NCBI GenBank assembly: GCA_014898425.1
Contig: RCSZ01000008.1
Span: 124,001-188,000, forward strand
DNA length: 64,000 bases
DNA from: Botryotinia globosa
Lineage: Eukaryota > Ascomycota > Leotiomycetes > Helotiales > Sclerotiniaceae
Reading direction: 5' to 3'
Shown here: piece by piece, positions 33,741-45,583 of the stretch
Layout: every line of letters starts with the position of its first letter
Position numbering within the stretch: the first letter of the stretch is position 1
The notes under the pieces: generated by a model
What the model was told of the DNA's origin: nothing
What the model saw: only the letters and a program-made list of their open reading frames with translations
Database searches by the model: none
Position numbers and translations under genes: made by a program

Positions 33741-36700
33741 TCAAAACTCCTCATCACTCGGCACCCAAATAAGCAATCCCTCCTTATCACTGTTCATTCC
33801 CTCCGTCGGCGCAATTTTCAACACCTTCTGGAAATACCTATCTCTAATCACACACCTAATAGGACCAATCCATTCCCCTCTAATGGTCGGCAATAATCTA
33901 AATTTTACCGTTCTTCTAGAGAGCGGCACTAATTGAAGCGTGCTCTGTTTGACTCCTGAAAATGCAAATTGTTCACTAGGATCCATTGTAATTGCGAATG
34001 AGAGGAAATGATGTGAAGGATTTTCGATCGTGACGTCGAAATGTATCATCGATGGGATGGTCGAAGAATAGGTTACTGCAGCTAAAACTCTTGGTTCGCT
34101 ACTTGAGACGAGCAGTCTCGGGACAGGTACTATACATGTGTTTATAGTAGATCCATCTTTATTTCTACGCCACTTAATAACGAGAGATAAGTCAAGAGTG
34201 GCTGTGCCTCGGTCATCCAAGGAGTATTTTTGCGTGAAAGTGTCGAATTGAGCTTCTTCGAGTTCATTCGGACTAATTCTTATGCCGCCTTCGGGTATTG
34301 TGGTTAGTCTCTTTGTGAAGCATTTGATGGCACCTTGTAAACCGAGGATTTCGACACCAACATCTTCGACAATTACGTCTTCTGTTGCGAATGAAGCAAA
34401 GCGAGTCGTTAGACACCATTTTTGTGCCAATCCAAACGCTTCACGATCATTATCTTGTCCATCTTGATTGATTTCCAATGATTCCTCATGGGCAAAGAAG
34501 CTCGGCCAGGAGTCTGGATGAATTCGAGGAGAGAAATCATAGTTAGCCTCAAAGGGGTTCAAGATTGAAAGTTGTGCTGACATCGCTTGTGATATAGGTG
34601 TCTCCAGATCTGTTACGAGGTTGTATGAAGCTTTGAGACTAAGATCATAGACTGCTGGTAGATCTATCGATGAGATGACCATTTCCACTGTGGTAGAAGA
34701 GCCACTAGCAATAGTCCCTAGTGATAGTTCGTGATCATCTTCTTCAGATTCAGTATCGCTTGGTGAATTCGTTTTATCGAGGCGTCGTAGGACAATATTG
34801 GATGGAATGTTTTCTCCAAGAAGACGGGCTTCTAGTTTTACAACAGAATCGGTTTCCTCTCCATTTTTTACTTCGAGATGTAAAGAGACTAGTTCATTTG
34901 TATAATACTGCTCCTGGAATTCGAGGATACGTAACTCCAGCTTAGGTGGTTTGGGAAGTACGTGAATGGATGATGGCCTGGTACGAACAATATTCTTCTT
35001 TGTTCCACCATCACCATACCACATTTCCGGGAATGATGGCCTGTCAAATGAATGGACGTAATCAAAATCGAAAAGCTCAGATGCAATCGAAAAGGTGACC
35101 TTCAAAGCCTTTGCATCACCTGATTCTCGCAGTAGATTTACGAATTCGAAGGCTTTAACCTGACCAGGACTGAAAGTAAGATCCTCATAGCTTGTCAACG
35201 TGTGTCGAGTAGGTGGATCTTCGGGATCATGGCCCTTTTCCACAGTTGATTCGCCAATTAAGGAAGTCTTCTTAAACAAGACGCCAGCTTTCAGAGTCTC
35301 GGAAGATTCAGTGTTGACTTTATGCCGTAGAAGAATGGGTTTCATACTACCTGTAAACTCTACGCGTATTTCACTAATGGTTACAGGCGTCGATGAAGCC
35401 AAAGCTGAAGACCTGATTGCTAGTTGAGACAATGAATGCTCACCCACCTTCCCTTCGGACTTCTCGAAAGCATATGATGCAGTCAAGAAGGATTGAACTT
35501 CCTCGGCATGAAGTACAATGGCGGGCTTCACTTTGACTGTGTTTAGGCCGTCTAAAGACTTTTCGATATTGTAATGCCAATTCGATTGACGAGCAAAGCC
35601 TATGTTGAATGTTAACAAATGATAAATTTTATCTGTCAGGGTATACTAACAGGTATGTAGAAGTTCCCAATCCACAGCAACAACTGTGCCTCCATCGCCG
35701 ACCTTAGCAGCAGCCTTTCTCAAAGTCCATGCAATCTCCTCAACTACAATCCACCAACCCTCATTCCTGTACGTCATTTTCTGCCACAGGGCACGAAGAA
35801 GTCGTAACGCATCATCCCATGCTTCCCTTTTCATATGTTCTTTTCCGCATTGGAATAGGAGCTCCTGCACTAGGCGGTGTTGTCCTCTGGCCTGAAATTC
35901 AGTAATGGCTTTGTTCAGGACGTCAATTATAAGACTTGCATGATCAACGCCTGTCCGACCTGGTAAAGGACTCTCCTCATGAGGTTGAGGGCAAAGATAT
36001 GTATCATAAGTATAAACTCTGCTCGCAATTTGTGAAGCGGGGGATGATCCAGGTGGAGATCTATCTTCCTCTGGTATTGCTAAAGCAAGAGCTCGACGAG
36101 CCATTAAATGTTTCGAAGCTTCGCGATACCAATAACCTGGATGGTGGAGGTTCTCCCATGGCTGCACCCCACTTGAGGTAGTTTTGTCAAGTGGTAAATG
36201 TATGGTCGAGTTAGATTGGGTAAAATCCGCGAAGTTAACTTTCTCAATCATCTCAGCCATGATAGTTGCCCAACGAGCTTCCCATGCTTGCCAGCCATAT
36301 GTTGATGAACCTTTGCCTCTACGATCCACAAAGTCACGTATCCTATCCCGATGTATTTGCCATCTGCGGACTGCAGTTGATGAATGTCCATTCCACAGTA
36401 GACAACGCAGGATTCTGATTGCAAATACATCGGCGATGAGACGCCCTTCGTTGAATCGAGGACTCCATGTAGCAATGGTTTCAAGGACCTCTTCGCCCAA
36501 CAATGCTTCGTAGCCACTTTCATATGAACGAACAGCTACATCCATTTCCTGCCTGAACTCGGCAAAGACTCCAAGCTTAAAGTCATATCTCACATTCCAT
36601 CCTTGTCCAGTTAATGTTTGTGAAGTTCCTGACGTGGGCGGAGCTGTTGGAGGTGGAACCACACCTCTATTGCGCTTCCTTCTTGAGTGCTTGCTCAAGT

Positions 36701-37533
36701 CACGATAATATTCAACACAAAGTGGGTATATAGTAAGATAGATCGTATCGACAAATGCTTCAATTTCAACGGAAGAGCTTTGTGGAGGTAGGAAAAACAA
36801 GGAAGTTTTCGAATCAAGACCACTTGCTTTACGAATATTAGAAAGACGCTCTTCTACATCAGGCAGTGGCACGCCGGGTGTCTCGCTCAATAATGCAACT
36901 ATAAGCCGAGTTTTGTAACCCGATTTGTTCAATATATTTTTTATATTGTTGATATCCGTTTTCAACTGATTATCATGTAAAGATGCCAAGTTCGGATCAG
37001 ATGTAAAGCTGTAGAATAAAAGATATGCGCTTGGTACGAGATCTTGGTGTTTGTCTAACCACTTTGTATCCAACAATCCATCTGGGAAGACTGTTGATCC
37101 TGGGGTCAGTGGAGATAATGGAGAGTGCAAAATAAGTCTAGAATTAGGGACAGGGCTCCCAGAATCGGAGGAATGCGAAGTATTCGTTGGAGGTGGAGCT
37201 TTGCGACTTGGTAATATATAATCCTATGAACCCTTCAGTGATTGACTTCAAGAAGAGTGGCCCATCTGTAGCTACCCGTCCAATAACCTTCACCCTGAAC
37301 TTATTCTTCTCACTATGCTCGTGTCCGTTCCATGGTAGACTTTCCGCATCACTCTTTTTGAAATACTGTAGAATGAAGTTTGCATCCTCTGATTCCAACG
37401 GGGCAATATCAGAGGTGATTAGCACCCCTCCTTCCTTCAATCTGGCATTGGTCGACGATGGATCGGCTCCCAAACCGGAGACTACGAGCAATGGTAAATT
37501 ATGCGCAATATATTGAGTCGCATACCCATCCAT
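33741..37533 (-). CDS. TRAPPC11: TRAPP complex subunit TRAPPC11 (foie gras/gryzun)
   Basis: A large subunit of the TRAPP tethering complexes for ER-Golgi traffic and autophagy; absent from budding yeast but present in filamentous fungi. Exons are 37533-37276, 37223-35651 and 35599-33741, giving 1229 residues. The N-terminus MDGYATQYIAHNLPLLVVSG is characteristic. Splicing at 37275-37224 yields KVKVIGRDYILPSRKAPPP, the conserved lead-in to the Pro/Ser-rich PLSPLTPGSTVFPDG segment. The foie-gras domain spans about 290-560 (YDFKLGVFAEFRQEMDVAVR, HHPGYWYREASKHLMARRAL). The gryzun C-terminal domain ends GEWIGPIRCVIRDRYFQKVL and PSDEEF. The second intron (51 nt) uses donor GTTAGT. It is divergent from RXT2. 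Confidence 0.92.
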
Positions 37534-38295
37534 CTTGATGGTCTTGTGGTCTCAATAGCTCCATAAGACTACAGATGGAAGTAGTCCAGGATTCGTTGCC
37601 AGACAATGTTATTTCGTAAACATAGATTGGTCGATTGTGGAATGAATCGTTCGAATGTGAAGATAGGCAAGGCTGAACTTTCGCGGTTAACCTGGATCTG
37701 AACGCAGCCTTTTGAAATATCAAACTAGTGGCGGAAGAAAATATAGGTTAATAAAGATTGTTACTCAAATGGAATATAACGATGTATCAATTTCAATGCT
37801 TGCGTCCTACTGAAATACACAACTTCACAACTTCAGACCATAGATACCTACGAAAGGCTGATTGTTTCGCGATGCACGGATCATCCTTAAATATAAGCAC
37901 CGACATGCCGATTGATGTAGCCTCGCGCTGTACCCTCCCAGTAAGTACAAAGCTTCTTTAGATAACTTTCATCATTCTCGACTTTATTTCTATTGTACAT
38001 TGTAAATTCCTCTCTGCCCATTTCTTGCCCTCCTACCTACTTCTCGATATAAGAAACTTGGGATTCATTCTGTTTCCTATAGTCAAGGATAAGTAAACCG
38101 GCGCATACATTCGAATTTCCCACAAACTCATTGCGATCAAATACCTTCCATAACAACCCCGTACTCAAGGCACCCCAGATTCAGCTCTTGAATGCTTTTA
38201 TCGAATGCGAACAATCACGGCATGCTCGTAGGACTTTAAGAATATAGCTGCCATAAAGATATTGTTCTCATTTACATATCTCGAAAGTTGTCACA
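37534..38295. promoter_or_regulatory. Divergent promoter region, TRAPPC11 and RXT2
   Basis: 762 bp between two start codons. No repeat or RNA gene is visible. Short open frames (37499-37723 minus, 37758-37961 plus) show no conserved content. Confidence 0.4.
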
Positions 38296-39931
38296 ATGGC
38301 TTCGCAAGCTGCTATGATCGCGGATACAATCATTGCTATGAAAAGAGCAGTCAAGAGAAAAGCATATGGTATATACTGGTCTACGCTAGAGGAATAAGTT
38401 GATCGATATATCTGATATAATTTGGCAGAATCAGATTCCGATGCTTCGATCGAAAGACTTACAAATCGAGGAAACAAATTACGAAAGAGGGCAAGATACG
38501 TGCAGCAAGGACAATTGGCCCCGCCAAATGGTCGACATATATACAGAGAGGTAATGTTTGCACTTTGTGGAGAGTATTCGGAATCTTTGTCTAATATTTG
38601 TCTACCAATAGAAAATTGAACATGCCGGCTACACGAGAGATATTATTAGTAGGAAACCCCCGCTTATTGACGAAGATGGCGAGAATATCGACAGCGACGA
38701 AGAAGATGAAGAGAAGATTTCAATCGCGAAGGCAGCAGCAGCAGAATTCGATCCATATGCAAACATAAAACTAGAAGGTTCGTGATTCCAAAATATTGTT
38801 ACTTTGGAAGTCTCCCGCTAATTATTTCGAGTAGAACTTCTTGCACCTTTGACCTCTGCCGCCGATTTACCTGACCATCCAAAATTATCGCAGCCCTTCA
38901 CATCGAAAGTCTTGACAGAATTGACGAAAAATGCGGGAGAGATGCTTCAGAAAGAAATGGCATCTTTGTGGAAGATTAAACATCTCCTAACTCGACTCAG
39001 TGGCCATGATACTTGGATGCCGTGTGAAACCGTCGAAACTAATCATGACGCTTCTTTTTTTGAGACAGAAACGGAACGTCATCGGGCTCAGGTAAAGAGA
39101 ATTGAAAAACAGCACGCGGATATGATGTCGAGAGTAGCTCTGGCTTCTGACGACGATAGCGTAGCTGCTTCGGGATTGATGATTATGGGTATCGAGAGCG
39201 ATGCTGCCTCTGGAATCGCTGCTCTTCAGGCTCTGAAAGGGAAAGGAAAGGCATTAGATGTTGACAAAGATATGGCATCTAACTCGGCAAATGGAGAAAT
39301 TGTCGACGCATCTGCCGCAAACGGCACTGGCAACGACTCAGAATTGGCACATGGTTTAACACCACCGCCAGACGATGTTGAGATGGACCAACAGGGTTCG
39401 CAAGGGCCTGGGGATGCGATGGACATTGAGCCAATGGCTGAAGATAATGAAGATGATACGGTCATGAATGCTGTTCCTCGCCGTATGAGGACTCGGGCCC
39501 AAGCACAGGCGGTGTTCGACAATGCGACTCGTTCCAGGTCTATCACACCCGATTTAAATGGCGAGCCTTTCGTTCATCCTTATTTTTTGGCACCTGAAAA
39601 CTCGTATCCTGATCGAGACCTTTACTTACCTCATGGAGAGGCTGACGAATTAAGGAAACTATTGGTACACTATATTCAGAAACAAGAAGAGATTATCCGA
39701 GGAGCCCAGAAAGTGTACGACGGATTATTGAGAGCCGATCGTATGCGCCATTTGGTGTTGAAATGGACAAAAGCCGAAGGACATGTCGGTGACAATCGTG
39801 ATATGTCAGATGGTGAGGATTGGTATGATAAAGACGAATGGGGATTAGATGAAGACTTGAAGAAAGGACAAGATGAAGAAGAGGAAGATGCTGCAACAAC
39901 AGCCAAGAAAACTAGAACGAGACGACAGTGA
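38296..39931 (+). CDS. RXT2: Rpd3L histone deacetylase complex subunit Rxt2
   Basis: Rxt2 is a subunit of the large Rpd3 deacetylase complex. Exons are 38296-38368, 38429-38550, 38612-38777 and 38835-39931, giving 485 residues; introns are 57-61 nt. The conserved Rxt2 N-terminal domain reads RKRARYVQQGQLAPPNG, then IEHAGYTRDIISRKPPLIDE with an acidic IDSDEEDEE run. A helical region follows (LTKNAGEMLQKEMASLWKIK and later ERHRAQVKRIEKQHADMMSR). The C-terminal region carries PFVHPYFLAPENSYPDRDL and a helix (LRKLLVHYIQKQEEIIRGAQ) and ends in a charged tail TAKKTRTRRQ. The four exons join only in this frame. A 21-G homopolymer lies 135 bp after the stop. Confidence 0.88.
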
Positions 39932-40630
39932 TCTGACATACCGAATCATATCATATCATGGGGAACATTATTTTGGGTCAAGGGAAGGAAGGCAGGCGTA
40001 ATGGGTAATGGAAATTGAACAGGAATCCAGGGGATATACTTACTGTATGAAGATACCATGACCTTGGGGGGGGGGGGGGGGGGGGGATTCATGATGGCGC
40101 AAATAGGAAAGATTGCATTATATTGTGCATTCTGTATTGAATGCAACAAATGGAGTGAGTGGTACAATATGAACAAATCGAAATTTATAGGGAAATTTAG
40201 GTATATTGGTCGGCATGAAATGAAAATTATATCATTCAACATTTCATCGGTTATTAGTATTTACAAAGTAGGAAGGTAGGAAGGTCATGATTTTGGTGGG
40301 AGGGTGGAAATTCCATACGCAGGTATTGGTGATACACGTGCTTATTAAGCTTCCTTTTCTGAGGTCACTCTTTCCAAACTCGCTTACAAGAAAAGACGTC
40401 ATGAGAACAGGTAAGGGTACGAAGGTGGAAGGGTATGTATTACTACTGTACATGTATAATGATTTTGTTGAGCTTTTCACGTGAAAGATTTCCCATAACT
40501 TTTCTGACAACCACTTTTGAAGAATCTCATAGAAGACAATCTGTCCATTTCTTTTCCTCCTACAATTCCATCTTTTATGGAATAACCTCAATTATCACAT
40601 CTCACATCTTTTCCGAATCCCTCTACAACC
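39932..40630. other. Spacer between RXT2 and OPI3 with G21 homopolymer
   Basis: About 700 bp. It contains an uninterrupted run of 21 G (40066-40086) downstream of RXT2 and otherwise A+T-rich DNA. The last 150 bp are probably the OPI3 promoter and 5' UTR. No gene is supported. Confidence 0.5.
40066..40086 (+). repeat. Homopolymer of 21 G
   Basis: A perfect G run, the longest homopolymer in the window, in the 3' flank of RXT2. It could form quadruplex structures and is also prone to sequencing error, so the exact length is uncertain. Confidence 0.9.
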
Positions 40631-41444
40631 ATGACGAGCTTCCTAGGTAATAACAAAGGTCTGGTCGACTTTGACCAGAAAAGCCTCGCAAGTATGTCAA
40701 TACGGGACCATCTCAGCAATAGCTTCATAAAATACTAATCAGACCTTCTAGTTGCGGCAGCATCTATTGCTTTCAATCCAATCTTCTGGAAGTAAGCTTC
40801 ACATTCCTCTCCTCTATCACAAGAAATGACAAACTAACCCAATCTCTCAGCACCGTCGCTCGTCAAGGTACATTTGAAACAATCCCACTTATAGCCCAGA
40901 AGCACCTATTGATATAACTGTCCAATTTTCAGAATACCATAACAAAATCCTCACGAAACTCTTCAATGGAAACTCAAGATATGGATGTTACTTCCTCGCC
41001 GTCACCATCTTTTCCCTCGGTATCTTCCGCGACTTCCTCTATGAACGCGCTCTTCGCTCTCAACCTACTCATCCATTACTTCTCTCTCCTCTTGTCACAT
41101 ATGCATCTTATGGACTTCTTCTTGCCGGTAACACACTCGTCTTGAGTTCGATGTGGGCTCTTGGTGTCACGGGTACATATCTCGGTGATTATTTTGGAAT
41201 CTTGATGGATAAGATGGTGACGGGCTTTCCGTTCAATGTTAGCAGTGCACCAATGTACTATGGGAGCACAATGAGTTTCTTGGGTACAGCGCTTTTGTGG
41301 GGAAAGCCGGCAGGCATCTTGCTCACGGTCGAGGTGTTGGTTGTTTATCTTTTGGCACTGAGGTTTGAGGATCCATTTACAGCTGAAATTTATGCCAAGA
41401 GGGAAAGAGAGAGAAGTGGGAAGAAGGGTAAGAAGGGATTGTAA
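40631..41444 (+). CDS. OPI3: Phospholipid N-methyltransferase Opi3 (PEM2)
   Basis: It carries out the last two SAM-dependent methylations from monomethyl-phosphatidylethanolamine to phosphatidylcholine in the ER membrane. Exons are 40631-40691, 40743-40791, 40851-40867 and 40933-41444, giving 212 residues. Exon 3 is only 17 nt, yet needed to join AFNPIFWNTVAR to QEYHNKILTKLF, the conserved N-terminal segment. Membrane helices and the SAM-binding region include FLAVTIFSLGIFRDFLYERA, LVLSSMWALGVTGTYLGDYF and MYYGSTMSFLGTALLWGKPA, all typical of the PEMT family. The tail is lysine-rich (REREKRSGKK-like) as in other filamentous fungi. Length matches the roughly 200-residue family. Confidence 0.95.
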
Positions 41445-41911
41445 ATCATTTGTGGGGGTCGCGAGGAACGAGTTGTACAGGTGTGAACGGACATGATAGA
41501 GTGCGGGGAATTAAGGTGTGAAACCGGGGAAGTGTGGATACGGGGTAGCAAGTGGCACGGGGTAGTGTCGGTAGATCATCGTGATGGCTAGGAGAGACAA
41601 AGCATTTTGCTATTTTTTATATAAAAAAAGAACTGGGCGATAAATTTAAGATCAGAGGCTTATTTTATGGGTACGGATTGATGATTGATTGGAGCATATA
41701 CATTCGGAAAATGGGTTATCAAAAACGGGGTTCAACAATGGACAGGATTGGTTGGCATAGATATCAACTACTTTGCATCAAAGGGATTTTATGGTAGGGA
41801 AAAAGAAAACAGTGTACATTTTTAAGATGATCATATTGAAATGTAAATCTATTATATACCGTCTATATTCCATTGTTGGCTGTTCATTACTGGTTGCTGA
41901 CTTCGCATTTC
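41445..41911. other. Convergent 3' flank of OPI3 and the amidase gene
   Basis: 467 bp without a gene, holding the two 3' UTRs. No repeat or RNA gene is visible. Confidence 0.4.
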
Positions 41912-43231
41912 TCACTCAAAAACATCACTAAGTCAATCTATCAGTAATCACCCAAACTTTTTGGAAAACACAACAATTACTTACGTTCTAGCCATCAACG
42001 GCATCTTTTCCCTCGCTTCCCTCACCTTCCCCAAATCAATCCTCGCAATTCCCAACTTACAGCTTGCAAGAGTGCTCTCTTCTCCTTCCACATCCCCCGC
42101 ACCCCCCATATCCAGCACAACTCTCCCCAGTGGATCAACAACCATACTATGTCCGTAACTTTCCCGTTTGGCATTGTGAGAACCGACTTGGGCGGCGGCG
42201 ATAACGTAAGATTGGGTTTCGATTGCTCGGGCGCGGAGAAGAGTTTCCCAATGTAAGAGACCAGTGGGGATGGTGAAGGCGGAGGGGTAGGTGAGGATTT
42301 GGGTGTTTCGAGAGCGTAGATGGAGGGAGGCAGTGGGAAAACGGAGCTATGAATGGAGAAGAGGTGTTAATTTTGGGTTGAAGTGGACGGGGGAGGGGGT
42401 TTGAATGTGGCATGGCTTAAGAAAGGGAAGAGAATGATCAGGAGAAGAGAAAGAAACGGAAGAGCCAACTTGGTATCAAAGATCGTTTCACATGATAATA
42501 ACAACTACGATATCTCCTTTTCCAATCCTTCACTCAAAATCGTACAAAATTGTACAAACTCGAGTCCACGAAACAACCCAAAAAGTATAACTTACATCAA
42601 AGCAGATCAATAATCCCACATTACCCACACACGTCTCAACCGGTCCTCCAACCTTCTTTCCAGCTTCCACACTATCACTTTCCTTCAACCCCGCAGCTGC
42701 ATAATCAAAGAGATGGACTTTATCATATTGTCCCACTATGTCTCCAGACTCAGAAATCCAAATCGATCGATTGAGTACCTTGTTGCCAGAAGCGTTTGGG
42801 ACATGGATCCCGACGTTTATGGCTAGGGAATATTCCTTGGCAGAGGATTGGAGACCAAGAACGAAGGGGGATGTGGTCATAGGGAGAGCTAGAGAAAGGG
42901 AGGTGGGTGGTGAGCCAGGGGTGGTTATGTAGTCTGTAGCTTCAGGAAGGAAGAGTGCCTAGGAGTTGGTGTGAGATGAGTTGAGATGGTGGTCATAGAG
43001 ATTTGGGGATCGAGTTCCCTGATGCAAAGGAAAGGTAAAAACAAACTTTTGCTCCTTGCTCTGAGGCTTCTTTGGCAAGTTTTCGACATGTAAGAAGATT
43101 TTGTTGAATGTCTGCTGTGGAACATAATTGTCCTATTGCCTGGAGAGAGTTAGTAGTGCATTTATGTGAATGGGGTGATATCTTACAATGATGGTTTCTG
43201 AATTTTGATCTTGATCCATTCTGAAAGACAT
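41912..43231 (-). CDS. NIT2: Nit2-type carbon-nitrogen hydrolase (deaminated glutathione amidase)
   Basis: This enzyme is related to yeast Nit2 and human NIT1, which hydrolyse deaminated glutathione as metabolite repair. Exons are 43231-43187, 43139-43047, 42958-42596, 42346-41985 and 41927-41912, giving 292 residues. The catalytic triad is visible: Glu52 in ALFLPEATDY, Lys126 in GQYDKVHLFD, and Cys165 in LLICFDLRFP, where the LRFP part comes from the next exon after a 249 nt intron. Other motifs are LTYPSAFTIPTGLLHWETLL, RARAIETQSYVIAAAQ and SYGHSMVVDPLGRI. The final exon of 16 nt gives MPLMARTDVFE, matching the usual MPL-RTDVY ending. A nearer acceptor (giving TLT then stop) is possible but fits less well. 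Confidence 0.9.
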
Positions 43232-44108
43232 GTTCGAATGATACAAAGAGGAATTGGTGAGAGGTCTCGCGTTCTTGAGAAAGGATACTTTGGAAGTGTG
43301 ACGTGATATTGATATTGATATTGATATTGGTCGATACTGCTGACAAACGATGAAGCTTCTGATGGGATGGAAACGAATTACAGTCAGGACGGGAAAGTGG
43401 GATTGTGATTTCAGATGAAACATTATCATTCAGTCTGACAATTGTTATCTGTATATATTAGACTATTATGTATAATATCAGTATTCTATCTCAATAATAA
43501 GTAAGTGCATACTAGGTATAGGTATATCCAATTCCTTTACTTGATATCCTCTTATCGCGTGAAACCATTGTGATATATAGAAATATAAATATATAGAAAT
43601 ATTTAGAAATATTTATAAATATAAATAAATATAAATAAATATAAATATAAATATAAATATAAATATAAATATAAATATAAATATAAATATAAATATAAAT
43701 ATAAATATAAATATAAATATAAATATAAATATAAATATAAATATAAATATAAATATAAATATAAATATAAATATAAATATAAATATAAATATAAATATAA
43801 ATATAAATATAAATATAAATATAAATATAAATATAAATATATATATACCTAGTACTTACTTCATCACCACCCAAATTGATTAGACGCCCCCCCCCCCCCA
43901 AATTCCCATGCGGAATTCCGAGAAAATGACGTCCATCAAAGAAATCAAAGCGCCCGAACTTTTAACTAAACATTGTTTGAACAACCCCAAAAACCCTTCC
44001 TCTCTCACAATACTGCAACCTGACGTGAGCAACTTTCGGATTCACAAAAGAATCCAATTCCTTCATCAATTAGCAACCGAAATGCCATTATAAATTTAGG
44101 AAAGCGAA
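43232..44108. other. Divergent region with long AAATAT hexanucleotide array
   Basis: 877 bp between the amidase and HEM25. About 43621-43846 is a hexanucleotide array (AAATAT), preceded by four GATATT units (about 43306-43329, 5' of the amidase start) and followed by a C13 run (43887-43899). The 129-codon minus frame across the array is repeat-encoded (YIYIYI) and not a gene. A small open frame at 43908-44093 precedes the HEM25 start and may be 5' UTR. Confidence 0.6.
43621..43846. repeat. (AAATAT)n hexanucleotide microsatellite
   Basis: About 35 units, nearly perfect, with imperfect AAATAAAT/AAATATTT variants at the left edge. It lies in the divergent interval between the amidase and HEM25. 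Pure A+T, likely easily unwound. Confidence 0.95.
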
Positions 44109-45219
44109 ATGTCAAATGGAGGAAATGCTGGGAAAAAATCCTCTTCTTGTGTGTATTTCTCTAGCTAGGATATATTTGCCCCGCCACTTCAAATATATTC
44201 TACTTACAGGCCAATTCAATTCAGTAAGAACATAACACTAACATCATACTCCTCTTCCAGACTTCCACTTCGGAGCAGGATTAGGATCAGGAATTCTGTC
44301 CGCAGTTCTTCTCCAACCCGCCGATCTTCTCAAAACCCGCGTGCAGCAAAGTAACCATGCCTCTCTCTACACCACCATTCGCGAGCTCTCGCAGTCACCA
44401 AATAGTATCCGGTCTTTTTGGCGGGGAACCGTTCCCTCTGCTCTACGCACTGGATTCGGTTCCGCCATTTACTTCACCAGTTTAAATGCTCTGCGACAGA
44501 ATGTTGCAGGATCAAATCTGCTCCGGACGATTGGGGTCGTGGAACAGAAGAGCATGGCACATTCATCCAGTCTACCCAAGTTATCGAATCTAGCGAATTT
44601 GACCACGGGAGCTGTGGCGAGAGCCGGAGCAGGCTTTATTCTCATGCCGATGACGATCATTAAGGTAAGATATGAATCGAATTTGTACGCGTACAAATCG
44701 ATTGTGGGTGCCGGACGAGACATATTTCTCACGGAAGGATTTCGAGGATTTTTCTCGGGATTCGGAGCCACGGCTATCAGGGATGCTCCGTATGCGGGAT
44801 TATACGTGTTGTTTTATGAAGAGTTGAAGAAGAGGTTGAGCCATATTGTGCATTCGTCGCCTCAAGTTGAGGGATTGGCTGAGAAGGTGGATTTGGGGTT
44901 GAGCAAAAATATGAAGGGGAGTACAAGCGCTTCTATCAATTTTGGATCGGGTGTATTGGCGGCAGGGCTGGCGACGGCGATTACGAATCCTTTTGATGCG
45001 ATTAAAACGAGGATTCAATTGCAGCCGAAAAAATATACAAATTTGGTTATGGCGGGGAAGAAGATGGTGGGGGAGGAGGGGGTAAAGAGTCTTTTTGATG
45101 GATTGGGGTTGAGGATGGGGAGAAAGGCTGTTAGTTCCGCTTTGGCTTGGACCATTTATGAAGAGCTTATTAGGAGGGCCGAGTCGGTTTTGAAGGGAGA
45201 GCAAGAGTTGCTTGTTTGA
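44109..45219 (+). CDS. HEM25: Mitochondrial glycine transporter Hem25 (SLC25A38)
   Basis: Hem25 brings glycine into mitochondria for the first step of heme synthesis. Exons are 44109-44148 and 44261-45219, giving 332 residues. The first exon ([13 protein letters not shown]) joins to [20 protein letters not shown], the conserved start of the family. Three carrier signatures are visible: [24 protein letters not shown] and [12 protein letters not shown], with the usual GxxG-rich matrix helices ([40 protein letters not shown] and [20 protein letters not shown]). The 112 nt intron is supported by frame; its donor is GTGTGT, weaker than most here. An upstream open frame (43908-44093) ends before this ATG. 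Confidence 0.92.
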
Positions 45220-45583
45220 TGAAGGAGAGAAATGTGGAGGAGTATAGACGGACTCGCGACTCACATCATTTGACTTGTATTACTACTTTTCAATGCCCCT
45301 CTGAAAATTGGAGTCGTGATACTAACAACACTTTTGCATGTTTTGCTTGATTGTTTTTTATTATTGAAAATAAATTATCGTTGATGTCGTGGGTATAGAA
45401 GCTCAACACATAAAAAAGAGATGAGAGTTCATCTAAGAAAAAGAAAAAAGTTCAAGAAAATCGTTAAAGCAAAACAGACTCATTAACCAATCCACTCCAT
45501 TTATTCATCAATCATCTTTCATCATCATTCACATCATCAATTTCTTATTCCACATCCCCCTCACGATTCCCTCCCCTTCCACC
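45220..45583. other. Convergent 3' flank of HEM25 and the coiled-coil gene
   Basis: 364 bp with no gene; A+T-rich, with repeated TCATCATT near 45510-45535. It holds both 3' ends. Confidence 0.4.

Noticed and set aside
43512..43901. 129-codon minus-strand frame YIYIYI...
   Set aside because: It is encoded by the AAATAT microsatellite, which is open by composition.
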